Source: a virus
Direction: 5' to 3' (one strand)
Length of the DNA: 20,073 nt
IMG/VR virus record: IMGVR_UViG_3300018424_000358
Coordinates: 1 to 20,073 of that record
Shown: positions 8,703 to 18,930 of the stretch, piece by piece
Layout of the letters: each line of letters opens with the position of its first letter
Position numbering within the stretch: position 1 is the stretch's first letter
Translations under genes and position numbers: made by a program
The notes under the pieces: model-generated
What the model saw: only the letters and a program-made list of their open reading frames with translations
Told to the model about the DNA's origin: nothing
The model's database searches: none

Positions 8703-10784
8703 ATGAGTGCAATCATTTCTGATAAGTTTAGAATTTATAATGCCGAGCAGTTTATGACTGCTCTTGGTGATGACAAATTCGAGACGGACGGAACCCCTAA
8801 TTTTGGCGCTGCTATTGAAAGAAGTAGAATGTACTTCTTCATCGGTAGACCCCAAGATTGGTTCGCTACCCTCGAAATTTATAACAAGACCGACGACGGA
8901 GCTGCCGTAGCATGGGCAGATGTTCCTTCTGGATACTGGGTTGAAGCAACACCTGCTTCTGGTGGCGCTGTATTCCGTGGCGAAATTGCTGCTGTGTATG
9001 AGAACGTTGTTCTTCTACGTGGTGGTATTGAAGGTTCTAACACCTTCTCGTCTACCCCAGCACTAGGCGGCGACATCATCGTTTATGACGGAGATCCTTC
9101 CGGAACTGGTGTTCTTGTCGCTAACCTCGAAGCTACCGCTGGTGTATACCGTTATTCCACCGAGGATATCGTTCCCACTGCCTTCGACAATGATAAAGAA
9201 TTGTTTGAAGTCTATGATGACATGATCGCTGCCAAGCGTATGACCATTGACTTCACTAAGAGTGTTGTCAAGGCATATCGTTGGCCTGTTGCTGGTGGAG
9301 ACACCTACGACATGTATATCAACGATTACAGTGTTTCTTTCGTTGACAACAAGATTACTGGTAAGACTTCTGCTAACGGTTCCACAACCTTAACAGACTC
9401 CAAGTTCTATGTAATGAACAACAACTTCGAAGTCTTCAAGTGCCTCTATAATGGTGCTGAGGGTGCTACATATGACGGTGTTGTTGGTGGTGCTACTATT
9501 GAACCTTCGATTGATACTACATTCGGTGGTGTCTACAGAGCTACTGACGGTGTTTTCTACGAGGACAAGGGTGCCGTTGCTGCTCCTGTTGGTTCTATTC
9601 CTTGCTTCCCTGCTAAGGGTTATGTCTGGAAGTATATGTTCACCGTTCCTACCCAGGACGTACTTAAGTTCCTCTCCACGGACTTCATGCCCATCCCTCT
9701 AAATGATGGTACATCTGGTTCTAACAGAGCTGATGTAGAGGCTATTGCTAATGATGGTGGTATTATGGCTGCCAAGATTAGAAGATCCGCTACTGAACTT
9801 GCCGATGGTACTTACTATGCTCCTGTTGTTGGAGATGGTTCGGTTGGTAAGGATGGTGATGGTGGTGCTCCTGCTTCTACTGCTCTTCTACGCTTTGAGG
9901 TAGCTGCTAACGTCATCACTGAACTATTTGTTGTTGGACAGGGTGGTGGATATACCTACGGTAAGGTATACTTGGAAAGTGGTGCTAGCCAAGATGGTAA
10001 CGCCAATAACTATGGTCTATTTACCTCCGTTGATGGTGGTGTTAATTTAACACCTGCTGTAATTCCTGCTCCAACAGCTGCAGGTGGCGGACATGGCGAG
10101 ATCGAAGTTGTCATCGGTCCAAGAGGCGGTCATGGTGCTGCTGGCGCTGGTAAGATCGAGCGTGAGCTTGGTGCCAAGCGTGTAATGTCCAACATCGTTC
10201 TAAGATTCGATGAAGGTGAGGGTGACTTCCCAACAGATAACGATTTCAGAAGAATCGGTATTCTTAAGGATCCTAACTCCGTCCCTCTTGCTGGTCTTGC
10301 TACAGAGAGAACTCTCTATGCTGTAAAGAGACTTAAGTTCGCCTCGGTTGCTGGTGGTGGATTCGTTCCCGATGATTACATCTACCAGAACAGAGTCCAA
10401 GGCGGTGTTCCTACCGGACTATATGCCAAGGGTCGTGTAATTGGTGTCGATGATGCTAATGGCATTATCACTTACTACCAGAGCGTTGATGAGCACGCCG
10501 ATAATGGTGTTGTTAGAGAATTCCAAGACTCTTCTGTCGCTGGATTCCAGGTTGTTACCGCTAATGACCTTAACCCAGTTGATGTCCCAGGTTCTAACCC
10601 ATCCGCTACAGGAACTCTAGAACCAGCCGGTACTGTTACCGTTGGTGCTGTTGATTATGTAAATGGTTATGCTGGACCTGAAATTGAGGCAAATTCTGGA
10701 GATCTACTCTACGTAGAGAACAGAAGACTCATTACTCGTGCTTTAGACCAGGAAGAAGATATCAAACTCGTTATCGAATTCTGA
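8703..10784 (+). CDS. 8: Baseplate wedge protein gp8 (T4 gp8 homologue, enlarged)
   Basis: This 693-aa protein aligns with T4 gp8 in the same order along its length (T4 sequence recalled from memory). The N-terminal SDKFR with a following RSRMYFFIGRPQDW matches T4 TSKFR and FITFGRSEPW. FKCLYN near residue 240 matches YRCLDV. GYVWKYMFTVP near 305 matches GYVWEYLFEIP. NDFRRIGILKDP near 515 matches NKGFRQISIITNP. The C-terminal VENRRLITRALDQEEDI matches MENRPPIIMAMDQTEEI. In T4, gp8 is a baseplate wedge component that binds gp7, gp6 and gp10. T4 gp8 is 334 aa, so this one is about twice as long, with extra sequence at about residues 50-235, 335-490 (Gly-rich, with GPRGGHG) and 535-660. It has its own late promoter and strong ribosome binding site upstream and a terminator downstream. 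Codons are more C-ending than in the following giant gene, suggesting high expression. Confidence 0.92.
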   Translation: MSAIISDKFRIYNAEQFMTALGDDKFETDGTPNFGAAIERSRMYFFIGRPQDWFATLEIYNKTDDGAAVAWADVPSGYWVEATPASGGAVFRGEIAAVYENVVLLRGGIEGSNTFSSTPALGGDIIVYDGDPSGTGVLVANLEATAGVYRYSTEDIVPTAFDNDKELFEVYDDMIAAKRMTIDFTKSVVKAYRWPVAGGDTYDMYINDYSVSFVDNKITGKTSANGSTTLTDSKFYVMNNNFEVFKCLYNGAEGATYDGVVGGATIEPSIDTTFGGVYRATDGVFYEDKGAVAAPVGSIPCFPAKGYVWKYMFTVPTQDVLKFLSTDFMPIPLNDGTSGSNRADVEAIANDGGIMAAKIRRSATELADGTYYAPVVGDGSVGKDGDGGAPASTALLRFEVAANVITELFVVGQGGGYTYGKVYLESGASQDGNANNYGLFTSVDGGVNLTPAVIPAPTAAGGGHGEIEVVIGPRGGHGAAGAGKIERELGAKRVMSNIVLRFDEGEGDFPTDNDFRRIGILKDPNSVPLAGLATERTLYAVKRLKFASVAGGGFVPDDYIYQNRVQGGVPTGLYAKGRVIGVDDANGIITYYQSVDEHADNGVVREFQDSSVAGFQVVTANDLNPVDVPGSNPSATGTLEPAGTVTVGAVDYVNGYAGPEIEANSGDLLYVENRRLITRALDQEEDIKLVIEF

Positions 10785-10800
10785 TCTATATACTATACCA

Positions 10801-10825
10801 CGGTCCCCTTCGGGGGACCGTTTTT
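10801..10825 (+). terminator. Rho-independent terminator with UUCG tetraloop
   Basis: CGGTCCCC (10801-10808) pairs perfectly with GGGGACCG (10813-10820) around a TTCG loop, and TTTTT follows at 10821-10825. The 8-bp GC-rich stem gains a ninth A-T pair with the first T. The C(UUCG)G loop is exceptionally stable. It begins 16 bases after the gene 8 stop. The opposite strand has no clean T-run, so it should act on + strand transcripts only. Confidence 0.93.
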
Positions 10826-10847
10826 CACTCCCGTCAAATAATGTAAA

Positions 10848-13800
10848 ATGCCACAAAAGACGAACCTCAACGCAAATCCTTATTTTGATGATTTTGACAA
10901 GGATAAAAATTTTCTAAAGGTATTGTTTCGATCTGGGTATTCAATTCAAACCAGAGAACTTATAACTCTGCAATCAATATTACAAAATCAGATTGAAAAT
11001 TTTGGAAAATATTCTTTCAAGCAAGGACAGCAAGTTGTTCCAGGTGAAGTAGGTTTAAACACGGCATTAGATTATGTAAAGTTATCCTCTGTATCCGAAG
11101 TCGGGATCGGTAATCCAGATGGAACTATTACATATTCCAAATATGATATTAGAGATCTAGTTGGTCAACAATTAAGAGGTATTACATCTGGTGTTGTCGG
11201 GGTTGTTTTAGACACCTCTTTATCTAGTGCAACAGAGTCTGATACTCTATTTGTAAATTATGTTTCTAGTGGCAACGAAAATAACGAAAAAACTTTTAGA
11301 CAAGGGGAAACTTTAGAAGTAGTTGATGGTGTCAACACTCCCCTTTTAGTTGTTGGTGTAGATGGAAGCGTACTCCCAACATCTATTACAGTCGAAAATC
11401 CTATTACAGGAGATGTCACTACAGAAGCAAGTCCAGCAATGGGATTTGCTTCTGGCGTAGAAGTAGAAGAAGGCATTTATTTTGTAAACGGATTCTTTGT
11501 AAGAAATAATAAACAACTTTTAGTAATTGACAAGTATTCTTCTAAAACATCTGCTAAGGTAGGATTTAATATTGTAGAAGAAATTGTCACTCCAGAGCAA
11601 GATACCTCTTTATATGATAATTCAAGAGGGTATAGCAATGCCTCCGCTCCTGGAGCACATAGACTTAAGATTACACTGGAGTTAGTTGAGTTTGGTTATT
11701 CCGAAAAGACTGATAATAATTTCATTCAACTTCTAAAAATTAATCAAGGTCAAATTGAAAAAGAAGTAAAGAAAGCTGACTACACTCTATTAGAAGATAC
11801 ATTAGCAAGAAGAACATATGACGAATCTGGTGATTATGTAGTAGAAGATTTCCCAATTCAAATTAGAGAGTTCTATCAGAAAGATGGAAACAATGGATTA
11901 TATAGATTAGATCCTGATGATAATACTGTTAACGGATTATCCCCAGAAGAAGCAGATTCGAAAATGCTTTTGGGAATTGGTTCTGGTAAAGCCTACGTCA
12001 GGGGATATGAAATTGTTAACAAGTCTACCAAAGATATTGTAGTTGATAAAGCAAGAGACACTTTAGAAAGAGATAATGTAACTTTAAAGTCTTCTGGTTT
12101 AGCAACTTATAGTATTACAAACTTAAGTGGAACTGTTCCTTTGAACACGGTTGGTGGTGAAATTACTTCGTATCCAGATGTTTATTTCAACTCTGTATTT
12201 AATGATGGAACTATTGGACTAAATGGATTAGAATCCGAGGGATATTTCAAGAACACAATTTCCAGAAGATCTCAAAGTATTTCTCCAGCACAAGGCATTA
12301 AAACTATTTACGTTCAAGTAGCTGATGATGTTCCTTCTATCGGAGATGTTTTTCCAACAACATTATGGTTTGCTAAAACAACTAGTGATGGAACCCCAAC
12401 TACTGTAGACTCTGTTGAGGTTATTGGAACTTCGGTTACAAACCGCCCAGAAACAAATGATAACCCATCTCAAGTTTTTGTTGAATTCACTGTATTAGGT
12501 GATAAAGGTTTACTAGAAACTTTCCTAAAAGAATATGATGATGATGCTAATGGCAAGTTGAGATATGTTTGGACCGAAAGTTCACTTGCTTTATCAGGCG
12601 GTTCCTTCTATGGAAATATCATTGATTATAATGAAACTATTCATCCTGTTGTTGGTTTAGCAAAACCAAAGAATTATTCTTTGGAGAAGAGAGCAGAAGG
12701 TTTTAATGAAGATTTAGATAAAGTTATTTCTAGAGGTACAGCTATTGATGGATCTACTCCTTATAGTGCTATCTTTAATTTCTCTTATTTCAATCCTAAG
12801 TATTTTACGAAAATTAAGTTAGATGAAGATCCTCAAGTTGGATTCCGCTCTGGTAAGTATGTAGTTGGTAGAGAAAGCAAAGCATATGGTGTAATTGAAT
12901 CCGAAGAGACTGGTAATTTTAGTTTCGGTAAAAATCTTTTCGTCACTACTCTGTCTGGTGAATTTAAGCCAGGTGAAACACTAATTGACGAAGATGGTCT
13001 TTCTGCTAAAATTTCAGATGAGAATACAATTTCTCACTTTATTGTAAACTTTAGGGGTTCTGGATATAGTGATAGTGGATCTAACAGAGCAAATATTGTT
13101 ATCAACGGTAGAGAATATGATTCTTCTATTGTAGAATTAAAAATTTCTGGTGGTCAAATTTACAATGCTGAGATTGTTAATTCCACTAACTTACAAGAAA
13201 AGTATGTTTCTCCACCTGTAATTACTGTTACTCCAGATGCAGGATTAGGACAGCGAGCAGTAATTACTGCTGTTCTTAATAAGAATACAGTATTAACTTA
13301 TAACAATCAAAATATTAAATCTTTTTCTTCAGAATACAATAATTATTCTTTCACGTCTGATATTGATACCTCTAGTTCTGTTTACTCAACACAGTCTCAA
13401 GTTACTTCATTTACTTTTACAGGAGAGAAAGGAAGAAAGTTTATCACATGTAATGGATTTGGAACAGATCTATCCAGAGATTTAGTTCCCGGAGATCTAA
13501 TTCAATATACAGATGATAATGGCGTAACAATTAAGAATGTCGTTCAGTCAACTACAGATTCGGTTGGAACAGTTAAATCTAGAATTTATCTCGACTACGC
13601 TCTAGCAAATGACATTACTAATGCTACTGTAATTAGAGTAAGACCTATTATTAAAAATTCTACAAAATCTAGTCTTATTTTCCCTACCGGAAGCAAACAA
13701 GTAGCATCTCTCGTTAAGAGCACAGAAGATACTAAGTTTAAATATTTTATTAGAAAAGATTTTGTAACTGATCTAGCTGCCAGTGGATCCTTTGTTACAT

Positions 13801-16800
13801 TTAGTGCTCAGTTAACTTCAGGAACTCAAAGATTTGTTAGATATACTGAAGAAAATTATATCGTAACTGTATTGGATGCCGGAGATTCTACAGCAGTTGA
13901 GACTGGAGATATCTTGTACATCAATCCGGAATATGTACAAATTAATTCTGGTAACGTTACTTCTAATCAGGTTACTTCTGGATCTCTAGTTATTAGTTTG
14001 CCAAATAGCTTCTTCCTAGGAGAAGGACAGGCATCTCTAGTTGTATATCCAAAACTTAAATTAACTGCTACGGTTGAAATTGATAAGGCTAGACCCAGAC
14101 TCAAGACCGCTATTAGAAACAGAAGAATTACTATTCCTTCTGCTGGAGACAGAGTTATTCCATTGAGAGGAACTAACTACGATGAAAATACTATCGAATC
14201 TTTATCGTATTCTGATGTTTTTAAACTAAGGTATGTCTACGAAGGAACAACATCAAATCCCCCAGAAGCAGATGCTGATGGCAACCTAGTAAGTGGTTCT
14301 GATATTTCATACAAGTATACTTTTGATGATGGACAACGTGATACTTTCTTTGATGTATCTAGAATTGTATTGAAACCAGGATTTGATGCTCCACAAGGAC
14401 AACTTCTAGTTGCTTTTGATTACTTCGAGCATTCCCTAGGTGATTTCTCTACCGTAGATTCTTATGTACACCAGGCTGGTGTAGCAGCATCGGAAATTCC
14501 TAACTTCAACTCTTCTGTATATGGAACAGTTAATCTCAAAGATGTAATTGATTTAAGACCAAAAGTAGATTCGGAAGCAGTTATCACTGGATTCCAGGAT
14601 GTATCTATTTTGAATACAAATAGTGGTATTTCATTTACTGGTCCTGGTGGTATTCCAACTGCTACCCCAGCTGTAGATACAAATCTAGAGTTTACTTTCT
14701 CTTTCTCGGAGAAACAATACTTAGACAGGATGGATGGTGTTTTCTTGAATAAGAACGGAGAGGTTATTGTAGAAAAAGGAAATGCTTCTCTAAATCCATC
14801 CAAACCAGAAATTATTGATGATGCTATTGCTCTTGCTTATCTTCACATCCCCGCTTTTACAAATAGCACTAAAGATGTAAGAATTATCCCCGTAGATAAC
14901 AGACGTTATACTATGAGAGATATTGGTAAACTGGAGAAGCGTATAGAACGTCTTGAGTTCTACACATCTCTAAGCATCCTTGAGCAGCAAGCACTAAACA
15001 TGCAGATTAAGGATGATATTGGTTTAGACAGATTTAAAGCAGGATTTGTTGTAGATGCTTTCGAAGCACATTCTGCCGGTAATCTTGCTTCTGTTGACTA
15101 CCAGTGTGCTATTGATTCTCAGCAATCTGTCTTAAGACCACAATCTAAAGAAGATAGTTTTGTCTTAAAAGAGGTTAACGTAAGAAATGACCAAAGAGTC
15201 ATTGATGGTTATGTCAACAACCATGGTGTTATCACACTTCCATACAACAACTTACCATTGTTGGGCAACAGTAATGCCACTGGAACAATTAACCCAAATC
15301 CATTTGTCGTTATTCAGTATGTTGGTGATGCTAATATTTCCCCAACCATCGATCAATGGTATGACGATAGTATAGAACCTCTCGTAGTTGATACAAATAC
15401 TAAATTAAATTCTATTCTATTAGCAAAGGTCAATCCAAAAGAATCCTTAGCTTCTTTATATGATTCGTTTGTAGTTAATTGGGTTGGAACAGATAAGACT
15501 TTGTTCAATATCAATGGATTATCTGATATTAATACAGAAAATATTATTACCTCTACATCTTCTGCTTCTGTTGCTAGTTCTTCTAACATCAGTCCACAGA
15601 ACAATGAACTAGGAAAAGGTGTAAATTCCAAGGTTGTTAATGGAAGAACTGTAGCAACTGGTGTACAATTCTTTGCTAGATCAATTCCTGTTAAATTTAC
15701 TTTAAATCGTTTAAAGCCAAATACAAAGATCTTTGTATACTTAGAAGGAAGAGACATCGGAAGATGGGCAAATCCTGATGGTAAGTACACGGGTATTGCT
15801 GGCAACTCACTAACTACTTTTGGATCTGATTTAGTTACAGATTCTACGGGAAGCTTGAGTGGTATTATCTTAGTTCCTGCTGGATTCCCCCCTTCTATCG
15901 GAGCGAGATGGACTGGTAATGTAGATACTGTTCTTTATGATACACTTGCCGAAGAACTTAGAATTACAGAAGGTTCTAAGACTTTCTTCTTCTCTTCTGA
16001 TGGTCTTAATAAAGAAGAGTTAGATACTTACGCTGAGGTTCAATTCTATGCTTCGGGTATTGTTCCTAGCAATCCACAATCTATTATTTCTAGTGGCATC
16101 TCTTACTTTAAAGCAAATGAAGGTATTCAGTTTACCAATAGCAACACAGATCAAGAAGTAAAACCAAATCCATTGGCACAGACATTCCGTATCGAAGGAT
16201 TCGAAGGTGGTGTGTTTGTTACAGGATTAGATTTATACTTCTCCCAGAAGAGTTCTAATGTTCCTATTAGAGCATATATAACTGATATTAATTCTGGAGC
16301 TCCTGGTAAGAATATTCTCCCAGGTTCTCAAGTAACTTTATTCCCAGATACACAACTAGTTACGTATATTACAGGAAATTCTGATACTGTTGTTCTATTC
16401 AAAGGAGAAACTGTATCTGGAATGGATAGCGGAGCGAAAGGTCCTTTGAAGACGGTTCTGGATAAGAACGGTATTCCTATCGGTGATGAACTATCAACTA
16501 CGTTTACTTTAAATAGAAATCAAACTTATACTTTAGTTCTAAGTAACCACAATGGTATTTCTTTCTTACAGGATGAAATCATTTCTACACCTTCTGTTAA
16601 GAATGTCAATACTACAGAGAATAAAAACATCGCTCTCAATATTGCCAAAGATTCCGGAAGAGTAGTTGATCTCAAGATCAATGATATTGGAGAAAAATAT
16701 CAGGGTGCTACGATTACTATCGAAAGTCCACAACTTCCAGGTAGCAGCACAGCATCCGCTGATATTCAAGTATCAAATGGTTCTGTGTATAATGTAGACT

Positions 16801-18929
16801 TGGTTCTATCTGGTAATGGTTATACAGAAGCTCCCGCCGTAGTTGTGGGTGGTATTGGAACTGGTGCTAGCGGAGCTATTGTAGAATCTATTATTGAAAT
16901 TGATACGCCTGCTGTGAGGATGGGGGTAGCATCTGATTCATTATCTATTAATCCTACTTTATCTACCACACCATCTTACTTTAAGTTTAAGTATCCAGTC
17001 TATTTACAGAATGATACCGAGTATGCTTTAAATATCGAAACAGATTCTATTGACTATGTTCTATGGTCTTCCAAACTAGGAGAGCAAGAAGTTACAACAA
17101 ATGCTGCTGTAACCACTCAGCCATTACTAGGATCTCTTTACAAGTCTCAGAATACCGACAACTTTGTAGAGGACTTATTTGAAGACCTTAAGTTTACCCT
17201 ATACAAAGCAGAGTTTAGCACCAGTGCTGTTGGATCTTTGAGATTGGCAAATGAAAATCCAGGATTTGAAAAATTAGAAACAGCTCCTTTTGAGACTAGT
17301 GTAAGATCACCAATCAATGCTACTTCTGATTTATTCAAAGGCAATAATGCTATTGTCAAGGTATTACATAGAGATAATGGATTTGAAGACAGAGGTAAAT
17401 CTTTCGTGTTCTTCAAGAAAGCAGAAGACACAGGTGGAATTCCAGCAGTCACACTGAATGGAGAACTATACGAAGTAATTAACTGTGGTTTAGATTTCTA
17501 TAATATTGTTACCCCAAGCAGAGCAGGCTCTAATATCTTGGGAGGTGGTTCTAATGTATTAGCATCATATAATAGAAAATATGAAAGATTATATGCCCAG
17601 GTATCTTATCTACAATTAGATAAGACTTCTATTCAGGCAATGGTTAAAACTACCAACATTGTTCCTGTAGATTCTAATACTCAAAATTATACTTCATATC
17701 AACAATCCGAATATGAAAGAACTTTCTTAAATGAGCAACACTATTTTACAAATCAAAAAGTCATTGCTTCTAGAATTAATCAGACAGTTAATTTCATAGA
17801 GAATTCCCTAGAGTATAAAATTAGTTTATCCACAGAGAATCCAAATGTATCTCCTGTTATTGATCTCAATGCTGCTTCTGTAAAAACAGCTACAAATAGA
17901 GTTGAAAATGCTACTGGATTTGAGTCTAGATATGGTAAGAGATATCAAGAACTTAGATTCTTACCTTCTTACAATACAGACTTCTTAATTATTGGAACTC
18001 CTGATGACATTGTTGTTGGTAGTGTTATCACCGGAGTTACATCAGGTTCTATTGGTAAAATTGTAGAATGGGATGGAACCTCTCAAGCAGTGATCGACAT
18101 TAGCACTACCTCTCAATTAATCGTGGGAGAGTCTATTACGATTGTAACGCCAGCTGGTATTACTGTTACTTCTGCTTCCGTAACGATTCAAGCACTACAA
18201 CCAGTAGAATATGATTTCTCCGAGGGATCGAATGTGGTTGCTTCTTATCCTTTAAATCTACTAACAACATACGATAACACAATCAACGGCAAAGTAATTG
18301 AGTGGGATTCTAAAGATAGAGTTCTAATTGTTGACACTCCATATCGTCCCATTAATGGAGATTTTGAAGCAGAAATCACAACAGGATCTGCTTTTGTAAG
18401 AAATTCCAATGCTTCAGAACAACAGCAAGATATCTTTAGAGTTAATGATATTTTACAATCTTCTGATGAAAAATATCTTACTATCGGATCTATGGTTTTA
18501 TCCACTGGTGTTGATTATGTATCGGATGAAGAATCTAAGAATAGTTCCTCGCTTGCTAAATATGTAACTAAGGAAGTATTCATCAATAACCCAGGAACAT
18601 CTATTGATGTTAGATTGACTGCCACCCTAACAAATGTAGAAAATGTAAAAGTATTCTATAAGTTTAAGAAAGCATCCAGTCAAGAAAACTTTGATGATAT
18701 TAACTGGGTAGCATTTAATATTGATGGAAATCCTGATGTAAATGATATTGCTACTGCTTCTAATTCTATCTCCGGTAATTACGAGTTACAATCTAATTAC
18801 CAAGAATTAAAGTATAGTGTGAGTAACTTACCTGAGTTTTCTTCTTACTCAGTGAAGATTATTATGAAGACAGATGATCCTACCCTGACTCCGAAAATTC
18901 AAGACTTGAGAGCTGTAGCATCTTACTAA
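10848..18929 (+). CDS. DUF4815-type giant tail/baseplate structural protein
   Basis: This is a 2,693-aa protein. The N-terminus, MPQKTNLN then NPYFDDFDKDKNFLKVLFR and RELITLQSILQNQIE, is the typical opening of DUF4815 proteins of cyanomyoviruses and fixes the start at 10848, although no Shine-Dalgarno is visible. The core has a coiled-coil stretch at about residues 1357-1385 (DIGKLEKRIERLEFYTSL), then GLDRFKAGFVVDAF near 1392 and a LAQTFR motif at 1776 followed by a GxFVTGLDLYF strand, all characteristic of this family. GxGY modules lie near residues 735 and 1985, and a VGSVITGVTSGS module near 2390. No membrane segment or enzymatic motif is seen. The location after gene 8 and before fibre-like genes suggests a baseplate or fibre-attachment component; the molecular role of DUF4815 is not established. 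Codon use is TTA/CTA-rich, unlike gene 8. Confidence 0.85.
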   Translation: MPQKTNLNANPYFDDFDKDKNFLKVLFRSGYSIQTRELITLQSILQNQIENFGKYSFKQGQQVVPGEVGLNTALDYVKLSSVSEVGIGNPDGTITYSKYDIRDLVGQQLRGITSGVVGVVLDTSLSSATESDTLFVNYVSSGNENNEKTFRQGETLEVVDGVNTPLLVVGVDGSVLPTSITVENPITGDVTTEASPAMGFASGVEVEEGIYFVNGFFVRNNKQLLVIDKYSSKTSAKVGFNIVEEIVTPEQDTSLYDNSRGYSNASAPGAHRLKITLELVEFGYSEKTDNNFIQLLKINQGQIEKEVKKADYTLLEDTLARRTYDESGDYVVEDFPIQIREFYQKDGNNGLYRLDPDDNTVNGLSPEEADSKMLLGIGSGKAYVRGYEIVNKSTKDIVVDKARDTLERDNVTLKSSGLATYSITNLSGTVPLNTVGGEITSYPDVYFNSVFNDGTIGLNGLESEGYFKNTISRRSQSISPAQGIKTIYVQVADDVPSIGDVFPTTLWFAKTTSDGTPTTVDSVEVIGTSVTNRPETNDNPSQVFVEFTVLGDKGLLETFLKEYDDDANGKLRYVWTESSLALSGGSFYGNIIDYNETIHPVVGLAKPKNYSLEKRAEGFNEDLDKVISRGTAIDGSTPYSAIFNFSYFNPKYFTKIKLDEDPQVGFRSGKYVVGRESKAYGVIESEETGNFSFGKNLFVTTLSGEFKPGETLIDEDGLSAKISDENTISHFIVNFRGSGYSDSGSNRANIVINGREYDSSIVELKISGGQIYNAEIVNSTNLQEKYVSPPVITVTPDAGLGQRAVITAVLNKNTVLTYNNQNIKSFSSEYNNYSFTSDIDTSSSVYSTQSQVTSFTFTGEKGRKFITCNGFGTDLSRDLVPGDLIQYTDDNGVTIKNVVQSTTDSVGTVKSRIYLDYALANDITNATVIRVRPIIKNSTKSSLIFPTGSKQVASLVKSTEDTKFKYFIRKDFVTDLAASGSFVTFSAQLTSGTQRFVRYTEENYIVTVLDAGDSTAVETGDILYINPEYVQINSGNVTSNQVTSGSLVISLPNSFFLGEGQASLVVYPKLKLTATVEIDKARPRLKTAIRNRRITIPSAGDRVIPLRGTNYDENTIESLSYSDVFKLRYVYEGTTSNPPEADADGNLVSGSDISYKYTFDDGQRDTFFDVSRIVLKPGFDAPQGQLLVAFDYFEHSLGDFSTVDSYVHQAGVAASEIPNFNSSVYGTVNLKDVIDLRPKVDSEAVITGFQDVSILNTNSGISFTGPGGIPTATPAVDTNLEFTFSFSEKQYLDRMDGVFLNKNGEVIVEKGNASLNPSKPEIIDDAIALAYLHIPAFTNSTKDVRIIPVDNRRYTMRDIGKLEKRIERLEFYTSLSILEQQALNMQIKDDIGLDRFKAGFVVDAFEAHSAGNLASVDYQCAIDSQQSVLRPQSKEDSFVLKEVNVRNDQRVIDGYVNNHGVITLPYNNLPLLGNSNATGTINPNPFVVIQYVGDANISPTIDQWYDDSIEPLVVDTNTKLNSILLAKVNPKESLASLYDSFVVNWVGTDKTLFNINGLSDINTENIITSTSSASVASSSNISPQNNELGKGVNSKVVNGRTVATGVQFFARSIPVKFTLNRLKPNTKIFVYLEGRDIGRWANPDGKYTGIAGNSLTTFGSDLVTDSTGSLSGIILVPAGFPPSIGARWTGNVDTVLYDTLAEELRITEGSKTFFFSSDGLNKEELDTYAEVQFYASGIVPSNPQSIISSGISYFKANEGIQFTNSNTDQEVKPNPLAQTFRIEGFEGGVFVTGLDLYFSQKSSNVPIRAYITDINSGAPGKNILPGSQVTLFPDTQLVTYITGNSDTVVLFKGETVSGMDSGAKGPLKTVLDKNGIPIGDELSTTFTLNRNQTYTLVLSNHNGISFLQDEIISTPSVKNVNTTENKNIALNIAKDSGRVVDLKINDIGEKYQGATITIESPQLPGSSTASADIQVSNGSVYNVDLVLSGNGYTEAPAVVVGGIGTGASGAIVESIIEIDTPAVRMGVASDSLSINPTLSTTPSYFKFKYPVYLQNDTEYALNIETDSIDYVLWSSKLGEQEVTTNAAVTTQPLLGSLYKSQNTDNFVEDLFEDLKFTLYKAEFSTSAVGSLRLANENPGFEKLETAPFETSVRSPINATSDLFKGNNAIVKVLHRDNGFEDRGKSFVFFKKAEDTGGIPAVTLNGELYEVINCGLDFYNIVTPSRAGSNILGGGSNVLASYNRKYERLYAQVSYLQLDKTSIQAMVKTTNIVPVDSNTQNYTSYQQSEYERTFLNEQHYFTNQKVIASRINQTVNFIENSLEYKISLSTENPNVSPVIDLNAASVKTATNRVENATGFESRYGKRYQELRFLPSYNTDFLIIGTPDDIVVGSVITGVTSGSIGKIVEWDGTSQAVIDISTTSQLIVGESITIVTPAGITVTSASVTIQALQPVEYDFSEGSNVVASYPLNLLTTYDNTINGKVIEWDSKDRVLIVDTPYRPINGDFEAEITTGSAFVRNSNASEQQQDIFRVNDILQSSDEKYLTIGSMVLSTGVDYVSDEESKNSSSLAKYVTKEVFINNPGTSIDVRLTATLTNVENVKVFYKFKKASSQENFDDINWVAFNIDGNPDVNDIATASNSISGNYELQSNYQELKYSVSNLPEFSSYSVKIIMKTDDPTLTPKIQDLRAVASY

Positions 18930-18930
18930 C

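Noticed and set aside
10038-10054. 17-bp near-palindrome GGTGTTAA-T-TTAACACC
   Set aside because: It lies deep inside gene 8, where it encodes part of a Gly/Thr-containing stretch; no regulatory context is visible and chance is likely.
10787-10799. TATA-rich stretch after gene 8 considered as a late promoter for the next gene
   Set aside because: It is not TATAAATA, and any transcript from it would run straight into the terminator at 10801-10825.
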